Shown here: positions 34,597 to 45,671 of the stretch, piece by piece
Position numbering within the stretch: the stretch's first letter is position 1
Layout: each line of letters begins with the position of its first letter
DNA from: Acarospora socialis
Taxonomy: Eukaryota; Ascomycota; Lecanoromycetes; Acarosporales; Acarosporaceae
Direction of reading: 5' to 3'
Assembly (NCBI GenBank): GCA_025617375.2
Contig: JAMYGW020000002.1
Span: 124,001-188,000, forward strand
Length of the DNA stretch: 64,000 bases
Program-made: the position numbers and the translations under genes
Notes under the pieces: model-generated
Told to the model about the DNA's origin: nothing
The model's input: the letters and a program-made list of their open reading frames with translations, nothing else
Database searches by the model: none

Positions 34597-36142
34597 ATGG
34601 CAAGCTTGAGAGGAAATCAGACACCGGCGATTGCGATCCAAACACCAGCAGAGACCAGTAACTCAGAGACTATCACGCATACACAGCAAGCTCCTATTGA
34701 GCAAGCGAGAGTCACTGACGAGCAAGGAGTTGTTGCCGTCGACGCCAACGTAGATGATACCTCTCCTGAGGCGACTAAAGGGTTCAACGAGGAAACGATC
34801 GAAGGCATTGCTCAAGATATCGAGGCAGAATCAACGAAAGATAATCAAGGCTTCAACAAGGATACGATTGAGGGCATTACCCAAGAAAACGAGGTAAAAT
34901 CAACGAGAGATAGTTCAAGCTTCAACGAGGAAACGACTGAGGGCCTTACCCAAGACAACGGGGCCGAATCAACGAGAGACAATCAAGGTTTGGTAAGTTC
35001 ATCTACTCCATAGAGTTAATTAACAACGTTCTGACCCTTCAGATTGTGGATCGAGTTACCGACGTCAATTCGAGCTCTGTGTCCTCCGGTCCATCTTTGG
35101 GTACAAACACAGAACCCCTTCAGACCGAGCCGGTGGAGGATAATCAAATGGAGGTAAGCTCATCCGCACTCTCAAACCTCCCAGCAGCGTCCCGACTCTT
35201 TAGGTCATCGATCGAGTTACTGATGTTCCTCAGCGCTCTGTGTCCTCAGCTTCGTCATTTAGTACAGATCACGAAGCCAGTGGGACCGAGCCTGTCGTGA
35301 ATGTCTTGAACTGGATAGACCACGCTCCGAACCGACGCACTCGCGGCATAAGATCCTCCTCCTGGCAGCATGGATACCGTGCCGGAATGAGAGCTACTAT
35401 GAGTGCGGTCTCGGACTATGGTGTTGTTGCCGACGCCAACCTATTACCGCAGCCTTTATTTAGTAACTCGCCACCAGCGTTGCATCGAGGCCGCCGTACT
35501 GAGTCAGTCAGTGGACAAGTCGATGTGGTTCGAAGGGAGACCCCTCAAGAGCAAAGAGGAACTTCAAACAGAGTATCCGAGCTTGACACGAGCGCCGCGG
35601 AAAATTCAGCTAGCGTCACTCCAACTCGTGTGCCTCCCTCCTTTGTTCTGTTGACCACCACACCGGGCAGGCCCCGTGTCACGTCAATTCTTGCGGCCCG
35701 CAGTCCAGCTCTTGCAGGACCCACCGCCTCACCCTCCGCCCCCCTCGTCGCCACGAACGAGAATCTCTATGTGAGGCCCTCCAGATCATCCATGATGGAG
35801 TACGCCAAAGCCACCGAAGATGTCAATGACATGAAGAGGTTCGGCGACGAGGGGGGAGAGGATGAGGTGGTTCCTGGTGGGTTGATGCGGGGCTCGCCGG
35901 TGGGGGGATACCCCAAGAGGCGCTCCAGCGTCCTGAGGAGGGTGAACACAGGGCGAAGAGAGAGGGAGAGCGCTCTATACCAGAGCAGCTTGACCAAAGC
36001 TGTGGAGGAGGAGAATCGGGGGAGGATGTCGGAGATCATGGAGACCCTCCGGACAGGTGCGGAGAGAAGTGGGGGTGGTATCAGAAAGGTAACGACAGAC
36101 TCTGAAGATACCGCACTGAGTATGAAGCTGACAGACTCATAG
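34597..36142 (+). CDS. Orphan protein with tandem repeats and a duplicated exon
   Basis: Three exons, 34597-34992, 35043-35153 and 35204-36142, give 481 residues. No signal peptide, membrane segment or known domain was seen. Exon 1 carries three 23-residue repeats of the type GFNEETIEGIAQDIEAESTK. Exon 2 (37 residues, starting IVDRVTDV) and the start of exon 3 (VIDRVTDVPQRSVSS) are copies of each other. Both introns are exactly 50 nt, phase 0 and similar to each other. The C-terminal 300 residues are Ser/Arg/Glu-rich and mostly disordered in composition, ending in a basic-acidic helix-like segment (RRERESALYQSSLTKAVEEE). The model rests on strong splice sites and repeat continuity across introns, not on homology. 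Nothing in the neighbourhood indicates its role. Confidence 0.72.
34780..34986 (+). repeat. 69-bp coding tandem repeat, three copies
   Basis: Units at 34780-34848, 34849-34917 and 34918-34986, each 23 codons, reading (G/S)FN(E/K)(E/D)T(I/T)EG. They end exactly six bases before the exon 1 donor, so the repeat array abuts the duplicated intron-exon unit. Confidence 0.88.
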
Positions 36143-36813
36143 CTCTTCAAGAAAGGAAAGAAGATGCTATCAAAACTGTTGAACTGACTTGAGCATGAGC
36201 TCGAAGTGTTACATGGCAACGCTTTAGCAGTTCTCTCGTCGCACTTTATTTCTCGTCAGCTGTGATGGCAAGAAGCATGTCACAGACTGTTCTGGTACCG
36301 GTGGTGAATGGATTGTTTGCTGATGTTTACCCAGCATGTGAAGAAGCTTTCGCTTTGCAGTTAGAGCCGCACGTCACTTCACTTCTCGCATTATCTCGGT
36401 ACAGGACTACGCCGAGGAGCCGAGTCTTTCGATTTTCCTTTCATGATAGCTACTTGCATTTCGAACAATTAGACGATCAGTTACCTTTGTGTAAGGTAGA
36501 GTATTCAAAGCAATGTTTAAATGAAGTTGATGAAGCACTAACTAAGGCATTGAGAAGAGATGTAATGATGAGATCTCTTCTTTCAATGTTCAGCTTCGAT
36601 GCATTCAGTAATACCTACCTTACTATCATCCCGAACCATGCGGCAGCCTAAGTGACCTGGGGCCCCACATGTTCATTATTACCCTCTTGCTGACTCATTC
36701 CCTTACTTGCTCTTAGTCCTCTTCATCTTCTGTGTCGATTAGAGAGCAAGAGTTATGTTGCTGTCTTTGATTTCTATAGTCAGACGCTGCCTGTTGTTGG
36801 CTACCGATGAGCG
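36143..36813. other. Intergenic with one doubtful 128-codon frame
   Basis: An ATG at 36265 opens a plus-strand frame to 36651 (MARSMSQTVLVPVVNGLFAD at the start). It has no domain, and no splice signals join it to a neighbour. It may be chance or a fast-evolving orphan. The end of the stretch is the promoter of the transporter gene. Confidence 0.4.
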
Positions 36814-38410
36814 ATGATATCCACGTCCGCGCTGATCCCGGACGTTGCTATTTCCAAAACTGCATTTCAGAGCATTGACACAACTGACTCAGGATCCAAA
36901 GCAACTGACGAATCAATACCTACAGAGAGTGGCAAGCCGCCAGTTAAAGCAACCCATGGTCAGCAGTATCTCGGAGCCCCATCCACTGACTCAATCAGAA
37001 ACTCTATAGATACCTTTTCAGATGTATCAAGTTATGCTGCAGACAACGAGAATGAGAGACGGACTGGACGGCTCTTATCAATCAGCGCGGGTCCAAGAGG
37101 TACATCGAGGTCTCCAGCTCCACCGGCAACATGGCGCGGAAGGTGGAAGGTTTTTTGGTTACAGAATAAGGGCTTGGCATTGGTTATGCTGTCACAACTC
37201 TTCGGTGCTCTTATGAATGTTACGACACGATTGTTGGAAACTGATGGGAGTCATGGAAAGGGCATGCATCCGTTTCAGGTGCGTAAGATGTGATTATGAA
37301 CAGAGGACATGTCCGAATTTGAAGAACTCACAGATTCTGTTCGCACGCATGGGTATCACTTTTATTCTCAGCTGCACCTACATGTGGTATGCCAAAGTAC
37401 CCCATGCTCCCTTGGGTATGAGGGAGGTTCGAGGTCTACTCCTAGCACGCGGTGTTGGTGGATTCTTTGGGGTTTACGGAGTTTATTGTATGACCGGCTT
37501 CTCCTTCCCCATCATATCTGCAGTCACACTTACCGCAATAACAGACTCCCTCATATATCTCCCTATAGCCGAAGCAACCGTCCTGACCTTCCTTGCTCCT
37601 ATCGTTGCCTGCTGGGCATGCTCTCTGCTCATCCATGAAACCTTTACCCGGATGGAACAAATTGCCGCCTTAGTCTCTCTCCTTGGCGTCATCTTGATTG
37701 CTCGACCGACCTCCCTCTTTTCGAGCTTATCTACCTCCAACCCATCCGCCAGTGTAGGCGCAATCAACACTCCAAATACCAACAGCACCGCCCCAACGGA
37801 CGGTACCTACATCGCTGACGACGTCTCAGCAGCCCAACGCATGGCAGCCGTTGGCGTGGCCATGATCGGCGTGCTCGGCGCCGCATGTGCCTACACGACA
37901 ATCCGCTGGATCGGCAAACGCGCTCACCCTCTCATCAGCGTCAACTACTTTGCCTGCCTCTGCACGGTCGTCTCGACGCTAAGTCTACTTTTCATCCCTG
38001 GTATTGGCTTCCGCCTTCCGAGCTCCCTGATCGAGTGGGCATATCTCGTCTTCCTCGGCATTTGCGGGTTCGTTATGCAGTTCTTACTAACAGCAGGCTT
38101 GCAACATGAGAAGAGTAGCCGGGCAACCAATATGATCTACACGCAGATGCTGTTCGCGCTGGCGTTTGATAAGTTAGTTTGGAACACTACGCCGGGAGTG
38201 GCGAGTTTGGTGGGAAGTAGTTTGATTCTGGGGAGCGCGGTTTATGTGGCTGTGCAGAAGAATAGTGTTAAGGGAGGTGGGAAAGTGGAGGATGCGGATC
38301 AGGAACGGGGGCTTGTGGATGGGATAGATGCGGAGGATGAAGAACAGGATGGTGAACGAGGGCCGATGAGAGGTGTGCAGGAGGTCCAGTTGAGGACATT
38401 AAGGGTCTAA
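36814..38410 (+). CDS. EamA/DMT-superfamily membrane transporter (SLC35G-like)
   Basis: Two exons, 36814-37278 and 37334-38410, give 513 residues. A polar N-terminal tail of about 110 residues precedes roughly ten hydrophobic segments in two similar halves, the layout of drug/metabolite transporters. Recognisable parts are LVMLSQLFGALMNVTTRLLE, the EamA-like block SAVTLTAITDSLIYLPIAEA plus TVLTFLAPI, VSLLGVILIARP closing the first half, and the second-half helices LVFLGICGFVMQFLLTAG and NMIYTQMLFALAFDKLVW. The intron is placed where HPFQ continues into ILFARMGITFILS. The C-terminal tail is acidic and cytosolic in character. The substrate is unknown; SLC35G-type fungal relatives are mostly uncharacterised. 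Location (plasma membrane or an internal compartment) cannot be read from sequence. Confidence 0.88.
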
Positions 38411-38709
38411 AGCTTGCTGAACAGTATATCTAGGCTGTGACAGTCTGCACATATCAAAACCACCGAGCGAGGTGAAATCTGAAGTACATAGAAGTAATGA
38501 ATGAAACAAACCTGATGGTACCAGTACTCGTACAGCGTACATCCACTCACTGATCTCCTCCACCCCAGCCCACCTTCACTTCACCTACTCCAACTCGCTT
38601 ATGTAATGAACCCTCTCCACCACATCCACGGCCGTCTATCACCTACCCAAGCACAACAGCAAGCAATAACAACAACATCTTTGGAAGTTACCGAAAGCAC
38701 CCCCACATC
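38411..38709. promoter_or_regulatory. Spacer upstream of TAF13
   Basis: 299 bp between the transporter stop and the TAF13 start, both plus strand, containing the TAF13 promoter. The 3' half is rich in CCAC/CACC words. No TATA box is seen, as expected for a housekeeping gene. Confidence 0.45.
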
Positions 38710-39234
38710 ATGGCCGAGCCACGCGCCCGCCTCGCGCGCCACAAAGGCCAACTCAACTTCCCCTCCGAAAGTCCGTCCTCCTCCATTCCTTCCCACCTCA
38801 CCCCCATCTCTCCTCCCCAACCGTTTCTCACCTCTACTAACCCCGACCGCACAGTAACCTCCCTCCTCTACGCCTTCGGCGACGTCCCGACGCCCCTCCC
38901 CGAGACCGTCAAAATCCTCGACGAGATCGTGACCGACTTCATCATCGAGACGTGCCACGCGGCCGCATCGTCCGCGGCGTACGCGCGCCGACAGAAGATC
39001 AAAGTCGACGACTTCAAGTTTGCGATTCGGCGGGACGAGAGGATGTTAGGGCGGGTGTTGGAGCTGTTGGGGTTGGAGAGGGAACTGAGGGAGGCGAGGA
39101 GGCAGTTTGATGCGGAGGATGATCGGGTCGTGGGGGCGGGGGCGGTTGCGGGGGTGGTGGGGGAGGGAAAGAGGAGGGGGAAAGGGGGGAAGGGGAGGGA
39201 GGAGGGGAGGGATGGTGGGGAGGAGGGGGAGTAG
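38710..39234 (+). CDS. taf13: TFIID subunit TAF13 (histone-fold)
   Basis: Two exons, 38710-38770 and 38855-39234, give 146 residues. TAF13 pairs with TAF11 through a histone fold inside TFIID and helps load TBP on promoters. After MAEPRARLARHKGQLNFPSE the fold begins across the intron, ITSLLYAFGDVPTPLPETVK. It continues with LDEIVTDFIIETCHAAA and the typical KIKVDDFKFAIRRDERMLGR helix. The intron is 84 nt, has the donor GTCCGT and a CTAAC branch site, and lacks stops, so an unspliced reading would wrongly insert 28 residues. The C-terminal tail (after about residue 115) is a Gly/Lys/Arg/Glu low-complexity run. The gene is convergent with eIF3f. Confidence 0.93.
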   Translation: MAEPRARLARHKGQLNFPSESPSSSIPSHLTPISPPQPFLTSTNPDRTVTSLLYAFGDVPTPLPETVKILDEIVTDFIIETCHAAASSAAYARRQKIKVDDFKFAIRRDERMLGRVLELLGLERELREARRQFDAEDDRVVGAGAVAGVVGEGKRRGKGGKGREEGRDGGEEGE

Positions 39235-39583
39235 AGTGGGTGGGTGTGCTGGGAGTCTTGCGTTCGAAGACCGGGCTAGCTGCGTGGTTGACGGATCGGT
39301 GTTGGTGGGAGAGCTAGGGGAAGGTCGAGGCATTGCATAGCGTTGGAGTCAGGAGCTTCAGACAGGCGTATCGGGCTCAGACGAACGGCAGAAGGTATCA
39401 TTGCATTGTAACTCTAGAAACCTCTGGCTTCATAGGCTAGGATCAAGTTGCAATGCTGATTTAGTATCCTCTCTATTTTCCGGATGCTGCGTAATGTCTC
39501 CACAGCTCACCCTGAACGCCATGCATTTCTACCCGGTAGATTTACCATGCAATCAACACGAATGAAAACTTGAAACAACAACA
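39235..39583. terminator. Convergent 3' region of TAF13 and eIF3f
   Basis: 349 bp between two stop codons facing each other. It must hold both polyadenylation regions; no clear hexamer was picked out. Confidence 0.4.
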
Positions 39584-40747
39584 CTACGCTCGAGTCTCTT
39601 CACTGCTCCGTTGCTGCCCACCACGTCCCTTGCCACCTCGTTGACCTCCACCCCTCTGGCCTGAGTCTGCGCCAGCGCCTTGTGTTTGACCGCCGCCTAA
39701 GCCATCCGCCGCGCCCATCGTCAATGCTGCCGTTGCTAAACGATTTGAGAGGTCGATTTGGGTGCGGATGGTGTTGGCCAGATATGATACGACGAGAACG
39801 TCTTGGATGTGGTTGTTGCTGCAGGGATTTAGATTAGTATACGACAACCTGTAAGGCTGGTACGGATACTCACAAGTCTCTTTCGATATCCGCAGGATCT
39901 ACTTTGGGTGCCAGAGCCAGAGCATTCAGTAGGAACTGTCCCAAGGCACTCGATGGCGGCGATTCTTCCTCGATTACAGACTCCACGTATTTTGCGACCC
40001 GGTCCAGTAAGTCCAGAACCTCCACTAGTGCCCTTTCCAAAGATTCAATATCTGTAACAACCCCTGCCGTCCTGTCCTCTCTGTCCTTGGCGCCAGATAT
40101 CAGCTCAAGGCCACTCTTCTCCGCCTCTCCGTATCGGATCTCGTGAGGCACAGGTATGAAAGCTGCACTGTCCGCCGCCCTCTCCGCTGTAACTCCGACT
40201 GGCGCTGAGATGTAGGTTTTCGCCTCGATGTCCTTCCCTGGTACCGTCGACACTGTCAAGTGCACCGCAGGATATGGCCATGTGCCATCCCCTTGTCCTC
40301 CGTAGAAATTCTGGATGAGCGCGGAGAAAGTGTTGAGCTCGGACGACGTCGCATACCACCCTACCAAGACTTCCTTGGGGTTGGCTTTCAGGTGCAGCGC
40401 CAGCATTTGTTTCTGATACTCCATGTCGACCTCGACTTGTTCCTGTGTCTCCGTGTGCCCGACGGCAAAGCAATTGCGAATCTCGACTTCCGCACCATCT
40501 TCGCTGCGGACGCCTAGAAGGGTGCCGATCACGCGCTCTTGGTCAGCGTTCCGGCGGAGAGAGTGGTCGAGGATGGAGAAGATAGCCTATTTCCAAGTAT
40601 CAGAAGCGCATCCGCCCGGAGTTAGGTTTCGAGAGGACGGACCTGTGGTTGTATAATGACATTCAGAGGGGCAGTAGTGGGTTGTGCGCCGACAGCTGCA
40701 GGCCCTAAGGGTCTCGCAAGGTGGAGAAACGACTCAGTCTCTGCCAT
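39584..40747 (-). CDS. eif3f: Translation initiation factor eIF3 subunit F
   Basis: Three exons, 40747-40643, 40586-39874 and 39818-39584, give 350 residues, normal for fungi. eIF3f is an MPN-domain scaffold subunit of eIF3 on the 40S ribosome. The MPN domain runs from about residue 28: [39 protein letters not shown], then [20 protein letters not shown]. The JAMM zinc motif is absent, as in other eIF3f proteins. The C-terminal helical part ([20 protein letters not shown]) is followed by a Gly/Gln/Arg-rich tail. Intron 1 has the unusual donor GTCCGT and joins QPQ to AIFS; intron 2 completes ERDFNNHIQD. The gene is divergent from UTP25. Confidence 0.95.
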
Positions 40748-40969
40748 ATTGGGTACTTGGATGGTGCGGCGGTGGGATAGAAATCTCAGACGTCTCTCTC
40801 GAGTCTATAATATGACAATATCTCTCCCTGCGATCAACACTATTATTCGCGTTTGCGGTGGTCTAAGATCTGTGTGGGTTGGAAATTGCACGCTAGTCGA
40901 TAAGATAAGATCTGCACGAATCCCCTACTATTATCCCGAGTCTCTGTAGATTAATCTGTGAAATAGCAA
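40748..40969. promoter_or_regulatory. Bidirectional promoter of eIF3f and UTP25
   Basis: Only 222 bp separate the two start codons, which point away from each other. Both genes serve ribosome production or translation, so a shared promoter is likely. The interval has no TATAAA box, but it has AT-rich patches (a TATAATATGAC region about 65 bp from the eIF3f start, and GATAAGATAAGA about 70 bp from the UTP25 start). Confidence 0.65.
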
Positions 40970-43330
40970 ATGGCACCGCTTTCGAGAGGAAGAGCAGGCT
41001 TTCGGGCCAGGCGGGGCCAGCGAGGTCGCGGTGGTAGAGGAAGAGCTGGCGCTGTTACGGGGACGCGGAAGTCATCGACATTCTATAGCACCCGAGTTGA
41101 GCAGACTGCGGACAGGTACCTATGGTGATTCTCGGAGATCTAGGTCACCTGCTAAACCAAGCCAGTGGCACTGAAGGGTCAAGCGCGAGTGAAGGAATGC
41201 AAGAGGAGGCCAATGAAGAATCTGACGGGGACACTTCTAATGAGGAGGATGGGGTCAACGGGAATACTTCACGCCCGTACAATGTCCTCCTACAATCGCT
41301 AAAGCCAGCCTCGGAATCAGGTCCACCAGCACGCAAAAGGCGTAGAGTGGATCCGGGGAGCTCCACAATTCGTAAAGTCGAGAGAGACTCAATCTCTGAC
41401 CTAACTGGGCACTCTGACGAGAAAGACGCTATAGACGGCGCTGATGAGCCTGAGGAAGAGCATAGCGCTAAGGCGGAAGGTTGGGACGAAGAGGTGGACG
41501 ATGACGGAGTGGAGGATGGTACAGCTTCTTTACCTTTTGTATCTTTAGGATACTGACGGTTGAAGCATCTGATCCCTTCGATTTACACTTCGCCCACCCG
41601 GATGAGAACGAGCTCTCACGCAACCTACGGATGCTGTCCGAGAATAAGTGGCAACCGCCTCAAGCAGCTACCCCTCTTGATTGGAGACCAGACTTGTTAA
41701 CCGGAAGAGAAGCCATCTCCGGACCGCAGGATCTCAAAGTACGCAGTGTATTCTAGGTTTCAGAGCCAAAGCTTACGCATCGCAGCTCAAGAAAAGGCTC
41801 TATGGTCCTGCAAGCAAAATATTCACTCCTTTCACTCATACCGAGTCGATACTGGCTTCCCAGATGTTCAAGGGATATTGTGATATACTCTTTCCTGCTA
41901 GGTCTGTTACTAACGCGGAAAGCCTGCGACGGCTCACTTGCCTGCATGTGTTGAATCATATCCTCAAAACGCGGGATGCAGTCATCAAAAACAACGCTCG
42001 ATTAAGCAAAGCATCGGAAGATGGAGACCTCGAACTTCGTGATCAAGGGTTCACTCGACCGAAGGTCCTGATGCTACTTCCGACGAGGCAGGCGTGTGTC
42101 AAATTCGTGGACACAATCACAGCTTTATTCGAACCAGAACAGCAAGAAAACAAGAAGAGATTCCAAGACACCTTTTCCCGAACAGATGAGAAGTTTTCGG
42201 ATGACAAATCCGAAGACTTCACGGAGCTCTTTAGTGGTAACGATGATGATATGTTTCGGATTGGTTTGAAGATTACCAGAAAAACCTTCAAATTGTTTGC
42301 GCAGTCCTACAGTTCTGATATTATCTTTGCCAGCCCTTTGGGTTTACGGATGGCCATAGGTGCAGGGTTTGTTGTTCATTCACTACGATTGACGTCAATA
42401 GACTGATTTGGGCACAGCGTCAAGACGGAAGACTACGATTTTCTGAGTTCGATCGAAATCATGATTGTCGATCATGCCGATGCGCTACTCATGCAGAATT
42501 GGGAGCATGTCGAGTACATTTTCGAACACCTCAACCTGCAACCAAAGCAAGCTAGAGGATGCGATTTCAGTCGAGTACGGAATTGGTACCTGGACGGCAA
42601 TTCTAGGTTTCTTCGGCAGACCATAGTATTCACCGCGTTCGAAACACCAGAGACCAAGAAATTGTTCAACAAATATATGAACAATGTGGCTGGCAAGATG
42701 CACTTCCTGCCAAGGAATGATGGGGTCATAGGCGACCTCGGGGTAGATGTCAAGCAGACATTCTCACGTTATCATTCATCTTCACCGCTCACTGACCCAG
42801 AAACCCGTTTCAAATACTTCACAACAGCCATTGTGCCCTCCCTGACCCGCCAGGTCAAATCGGCAGCGTCGGGTGGGCAGGGCACATTAATCTTCATCCC
42901 CTCCTACCTCGATTTCGTCCGGGTACGGAATTACTTCTCTGATTCTTCCGCAACTCAAAACATCTCCTTCGGCTCCATATCCGAGTACACATCCGTCAGA
43001 GATGTCGCACGTGCCCGCAGCCACTTCTTTTCTGGCAGACACGCTGTGTTGTTGTACACGGAACGAGCGCACCATTTCCGCCGGTACCATATCCGAGGAG
43101 TGAAGAAGGTTATCATGTACGGATTACCCGACAATCCGATCTTCTATCGAGACATAGCTGGGGGGTATATAGCAGCGAGTGTGGCGGAAGGGAAGATCAC
43201 GAGTAGTGAAGCTGGGGTACGATCCATATTTTGCAAGTGGGACCTGATGAAGCTTCAGAGGATAGTGGGCACGTCACGGGTTGTTGGTATGTTACAGGAG
43301 AAATCTGGCGATACCTTCGATTTCATCTAG
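40970..43330 (+). CDS. utp25: U3 snoRNP/SSU processome protein Utp25
   Basis: Five exons, 40970-41115, 41166-41518, 41566-41738, 41786-42366 and 42418-43330, give 721 residues. Utp25 is a catalytically dead DEAD-box-like protein of the small-subunit processome, needed for 18S rRNA maturation in the nucleolus. An Arg/Gly-rich start ([14 protein letters not shown]) and an acidic linker precede [59 protein letters not shown] and [18 protein letters not shown]. The second domain has [20 protein letters not shown] and [19 protein letters not shown]. The Walker A lysine motif and a true DEAD box are missing, as in the family. Exon 4's donor (GTTTGT at 42367) is the least certain splice site; the others follow the conserved sequence closely. 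Confidence 0.93.
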
Positions 43331-43417
43331 AGACCACAACAGTGAGAGGTAGGCTACCATCGGGGCTGTCTAGAGCTCAGGAATGGGAGCGAGTGCCAGG
43401 ATATTAGACTAGCAACA

Positions 43418-45408
43418 TTATGCTACCAAAACGTTCCGGATCCTTTTATCTCTCTTGAGGGATCTTTTCTTGTTCTTGTCCGTTGCCCACATATTCCACC
43501 TGACGCAGCCATTGTCGCCGTTCTCGAAAAGGTAACCCAGGTTTTTCTTGTCTTGGGAATTGGTATCACCTACACATCATCAATATAAGTCGTAAGACTT
43601 TGGAAGAATGGAATGTCACTTACAATATTGATCGACAATCTTCGTCAACTGCTTCTTACACGAGTCCCCTTTGATTTCAAACTTCTGTGCTTTCTTGCAA
43701 GACACTTGCGGCTGATCGTTACCCCAGAAGGACACGTCAAAGCGGATGTAGAGCGGCCCGTCCTTGTTGAGTGTGCCATCGGCGTTGTAGGTTGATCCAC
43801 AGGATGCCATCCCCTTTTCCGTACACGAGTTCTGAACGAATCCATTATGTGAGATTGCGGGATCAATCGTCGTGGAATCTTGACCAGAGCGGTCGCAGAA
43901 CCTGTTGATAGCATCAAGGGCGATGGTGCGTTTGATTGGAATCTGGGCACCGGGAGAGATATCCTTGTTGGCAGGCCAGCACTGTGGGATCTCCGAGTTC
44001 TTAGGTGCCAATTTGAAGACGCCACAGTTGTCCACGTCGGTGAGTTTGCCGCCGTGTTTATATTCCCTGGTGTCGGTGTCGCATTCGTCTGTTAGCCGGC
44101 TCAGATACTTATTGCAACGAGTCTCGTCGACAACATAGCTCGCACCGCTACCAGAGCAGCCGTCGGACCATTCGATGGCAAAGAAATCGCTTCGGGTGTC
44201 TTTCGGAGTTATCCAGGTGCCCTTGTCGCGTTTGATCTCTTTTTTCGCGTTGGCTTTACAGAATGCGGCTGCCTCCCTCAGAGCCTCGTCCCTAGTCACA
44301 AAGTCGTGATTGTTCCCGGCCTGCGGTTTACCGCTACACGAGAGCTCGGTCTTTGGCTCCGCGGCGATGCTCATTTTATAAGTGCCGCATCCTTGTTGAA
44401 AAGCTCCATTTCCATACAGTGTATGTGAGTTGTACTGGCCTGGAGACAGAATGTCAGTACCGCTGTTCACACCCAGCAACTAAGGCAGAGCTTACACGTG
44501 GTTACTATTCTCTTATAGCTGTCAATGCAACTCAATGGACACGACTTATCGGATTTTTTAAACTCAAAGTCGACTGTTACCTCTGGATATCGGTTTTTGT
44601 ACGTGCTCGAGTCCGGCAGATCTTTACCCTGTAGACTTTTGCTAACATCTTTTGACTGGCCTAACTGACAAAAACTGGCGGCCAGCTCTGTGACAAGGCT
44701 TGGATCAGTGCCGGAGAGCAGCTTCTTGTCGGCACCTTGGCTCGTGCAGGCTGGTGCCGCGCTCGAGGTGGTGAAGTGTCCTGGAAGGGGTCCTTGCCAG
44801 CTTGGGTCGAGGGGGACCTGACGGACTGCACCAGCTTTGATTGTGGGAAGCGGGCAGCTTAGTACCTTCTCAGTTGAAGATGAACTGCTTTGCGAAGTGC
44901 TGGAACTAGATTTGTGTTCGGCTTCAGATTGGGTCGGAGGATTGGTCACTTCCGGTGGGCCTGGAGGTGGGGCAGGTGCACCAGGTGCAGGCTTCCATAG
45001 CCACGCAGCCGCTGCACCACCAGCACCTATGACGGCACCAGCAGCGACGGCAGCGAGGACAGTGGCGCCAGTGTTGTCGGTGGTTGTAATGGTCGTTGCT
45101 TTGGTGACAGAGCCTAACCCAGAGAGTGTTGTTGGCGTGAATACAGCTATGCGCCATTAGATGATACGTTCTTGTAATATATTGCGAGGACACTCACCTG
45201 TTACTGTGTGACCATCCTTAGTTGTGACCACCGTAGTGGGTTCGGCCTTTGGGGGATTAACCCCGATTTGTCCTGCACTCGATGGCACGATTGCATGCAC
45301 CACGGCAGAGCCTCCGGCCGGCACACTGTTGCCCTTGACGGCCCTGCTTAGGGACGCATAGGCGATGATGTGATGAATAGTCAGATATGAGTCCAACTTT
45401 AACTGCAT
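43418..45408 (-). CDS. Cys-rich three-module secreted or membrane protein
   Basis: Four exons, 45408-45198, 45146-44496, 44439-43624 and 43569-43418, give 609 residues. A weak signal-like N terminus (MQLKLDSYLTIHHIIAYASL) is followed by a Thr-rich segment, a hydrophobic helix (TVLAAVAAGAVIGAGGAAAA) and a Pro/Ser linker. Three related modules then follow, each with FC near its start, a beta-type VDFEF/FAIEW/FDVSF strand, a cysteine pair and a (K/R)L(T/S)(K/R)-type helix ending at Cys. Modules 2 and 3 add ECDTDTREYKHGG or YCDTNSQDKKNLG. This plan resembles the Cys-rich repeats of some fungal killer-toxin-like chitinases, but no catalytic domain is present. The junctions at 44496/44439 and 43624/43569 each recreate a cysteine, supporting the splicing. 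An ATG at 45475 is out of frame. Confidence 0.72.
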
Positions 45409-45502
45409 GCTGACGGTCAAAGAGGTATAAACCTTTGAAGTAAAGAGGCAATAGGGAAAGAGGAGTAATGAGCATAACAAGGTTCTGTTCCGGAGAAGGG
45501 CC

Positions 45503-45508
45503 TTTATA
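45503..45508 (-). promoter_or_regulatory. Probable TATA box of the Cys-rich protein gene
   Basis: TATAAA on the minus strand, about 95 bp upstream of the ATG at 45408. It is only 28 bp upstream of an out-of-frame ATG at 45475, which would then be at or before the transcription start. This favours 45408 as the translation start. Confidence 0.5.
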
Positions 45509-45671
45509 CTACTTGACAGTCTTGCTTCTTCCTTTCATTTGATAGTAGGGGGGCTTATATTGAACCATTCCTCTTCCAACCCGTGCCATCTGCCACATGT
45601 CAACTCTGTGCCTCCATGCTGAGGACGCCCTAGAACAGCTGGCTGTATGAAACATCGTGTCTCCACTTCAT

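Noticed and set aside
36265-36651. 128-codon plus-strand frame as a confident gene
   Set aside because: No domain, no splicing context and no composition evidence; kept only as a remark in the intergenic entry.
45409-45475. ATG at 45475 as the start of the Cys-rich protein
   Set aside because: It is out of frame with the downstream exons, and a TATA box lies only 28 bp upstream.
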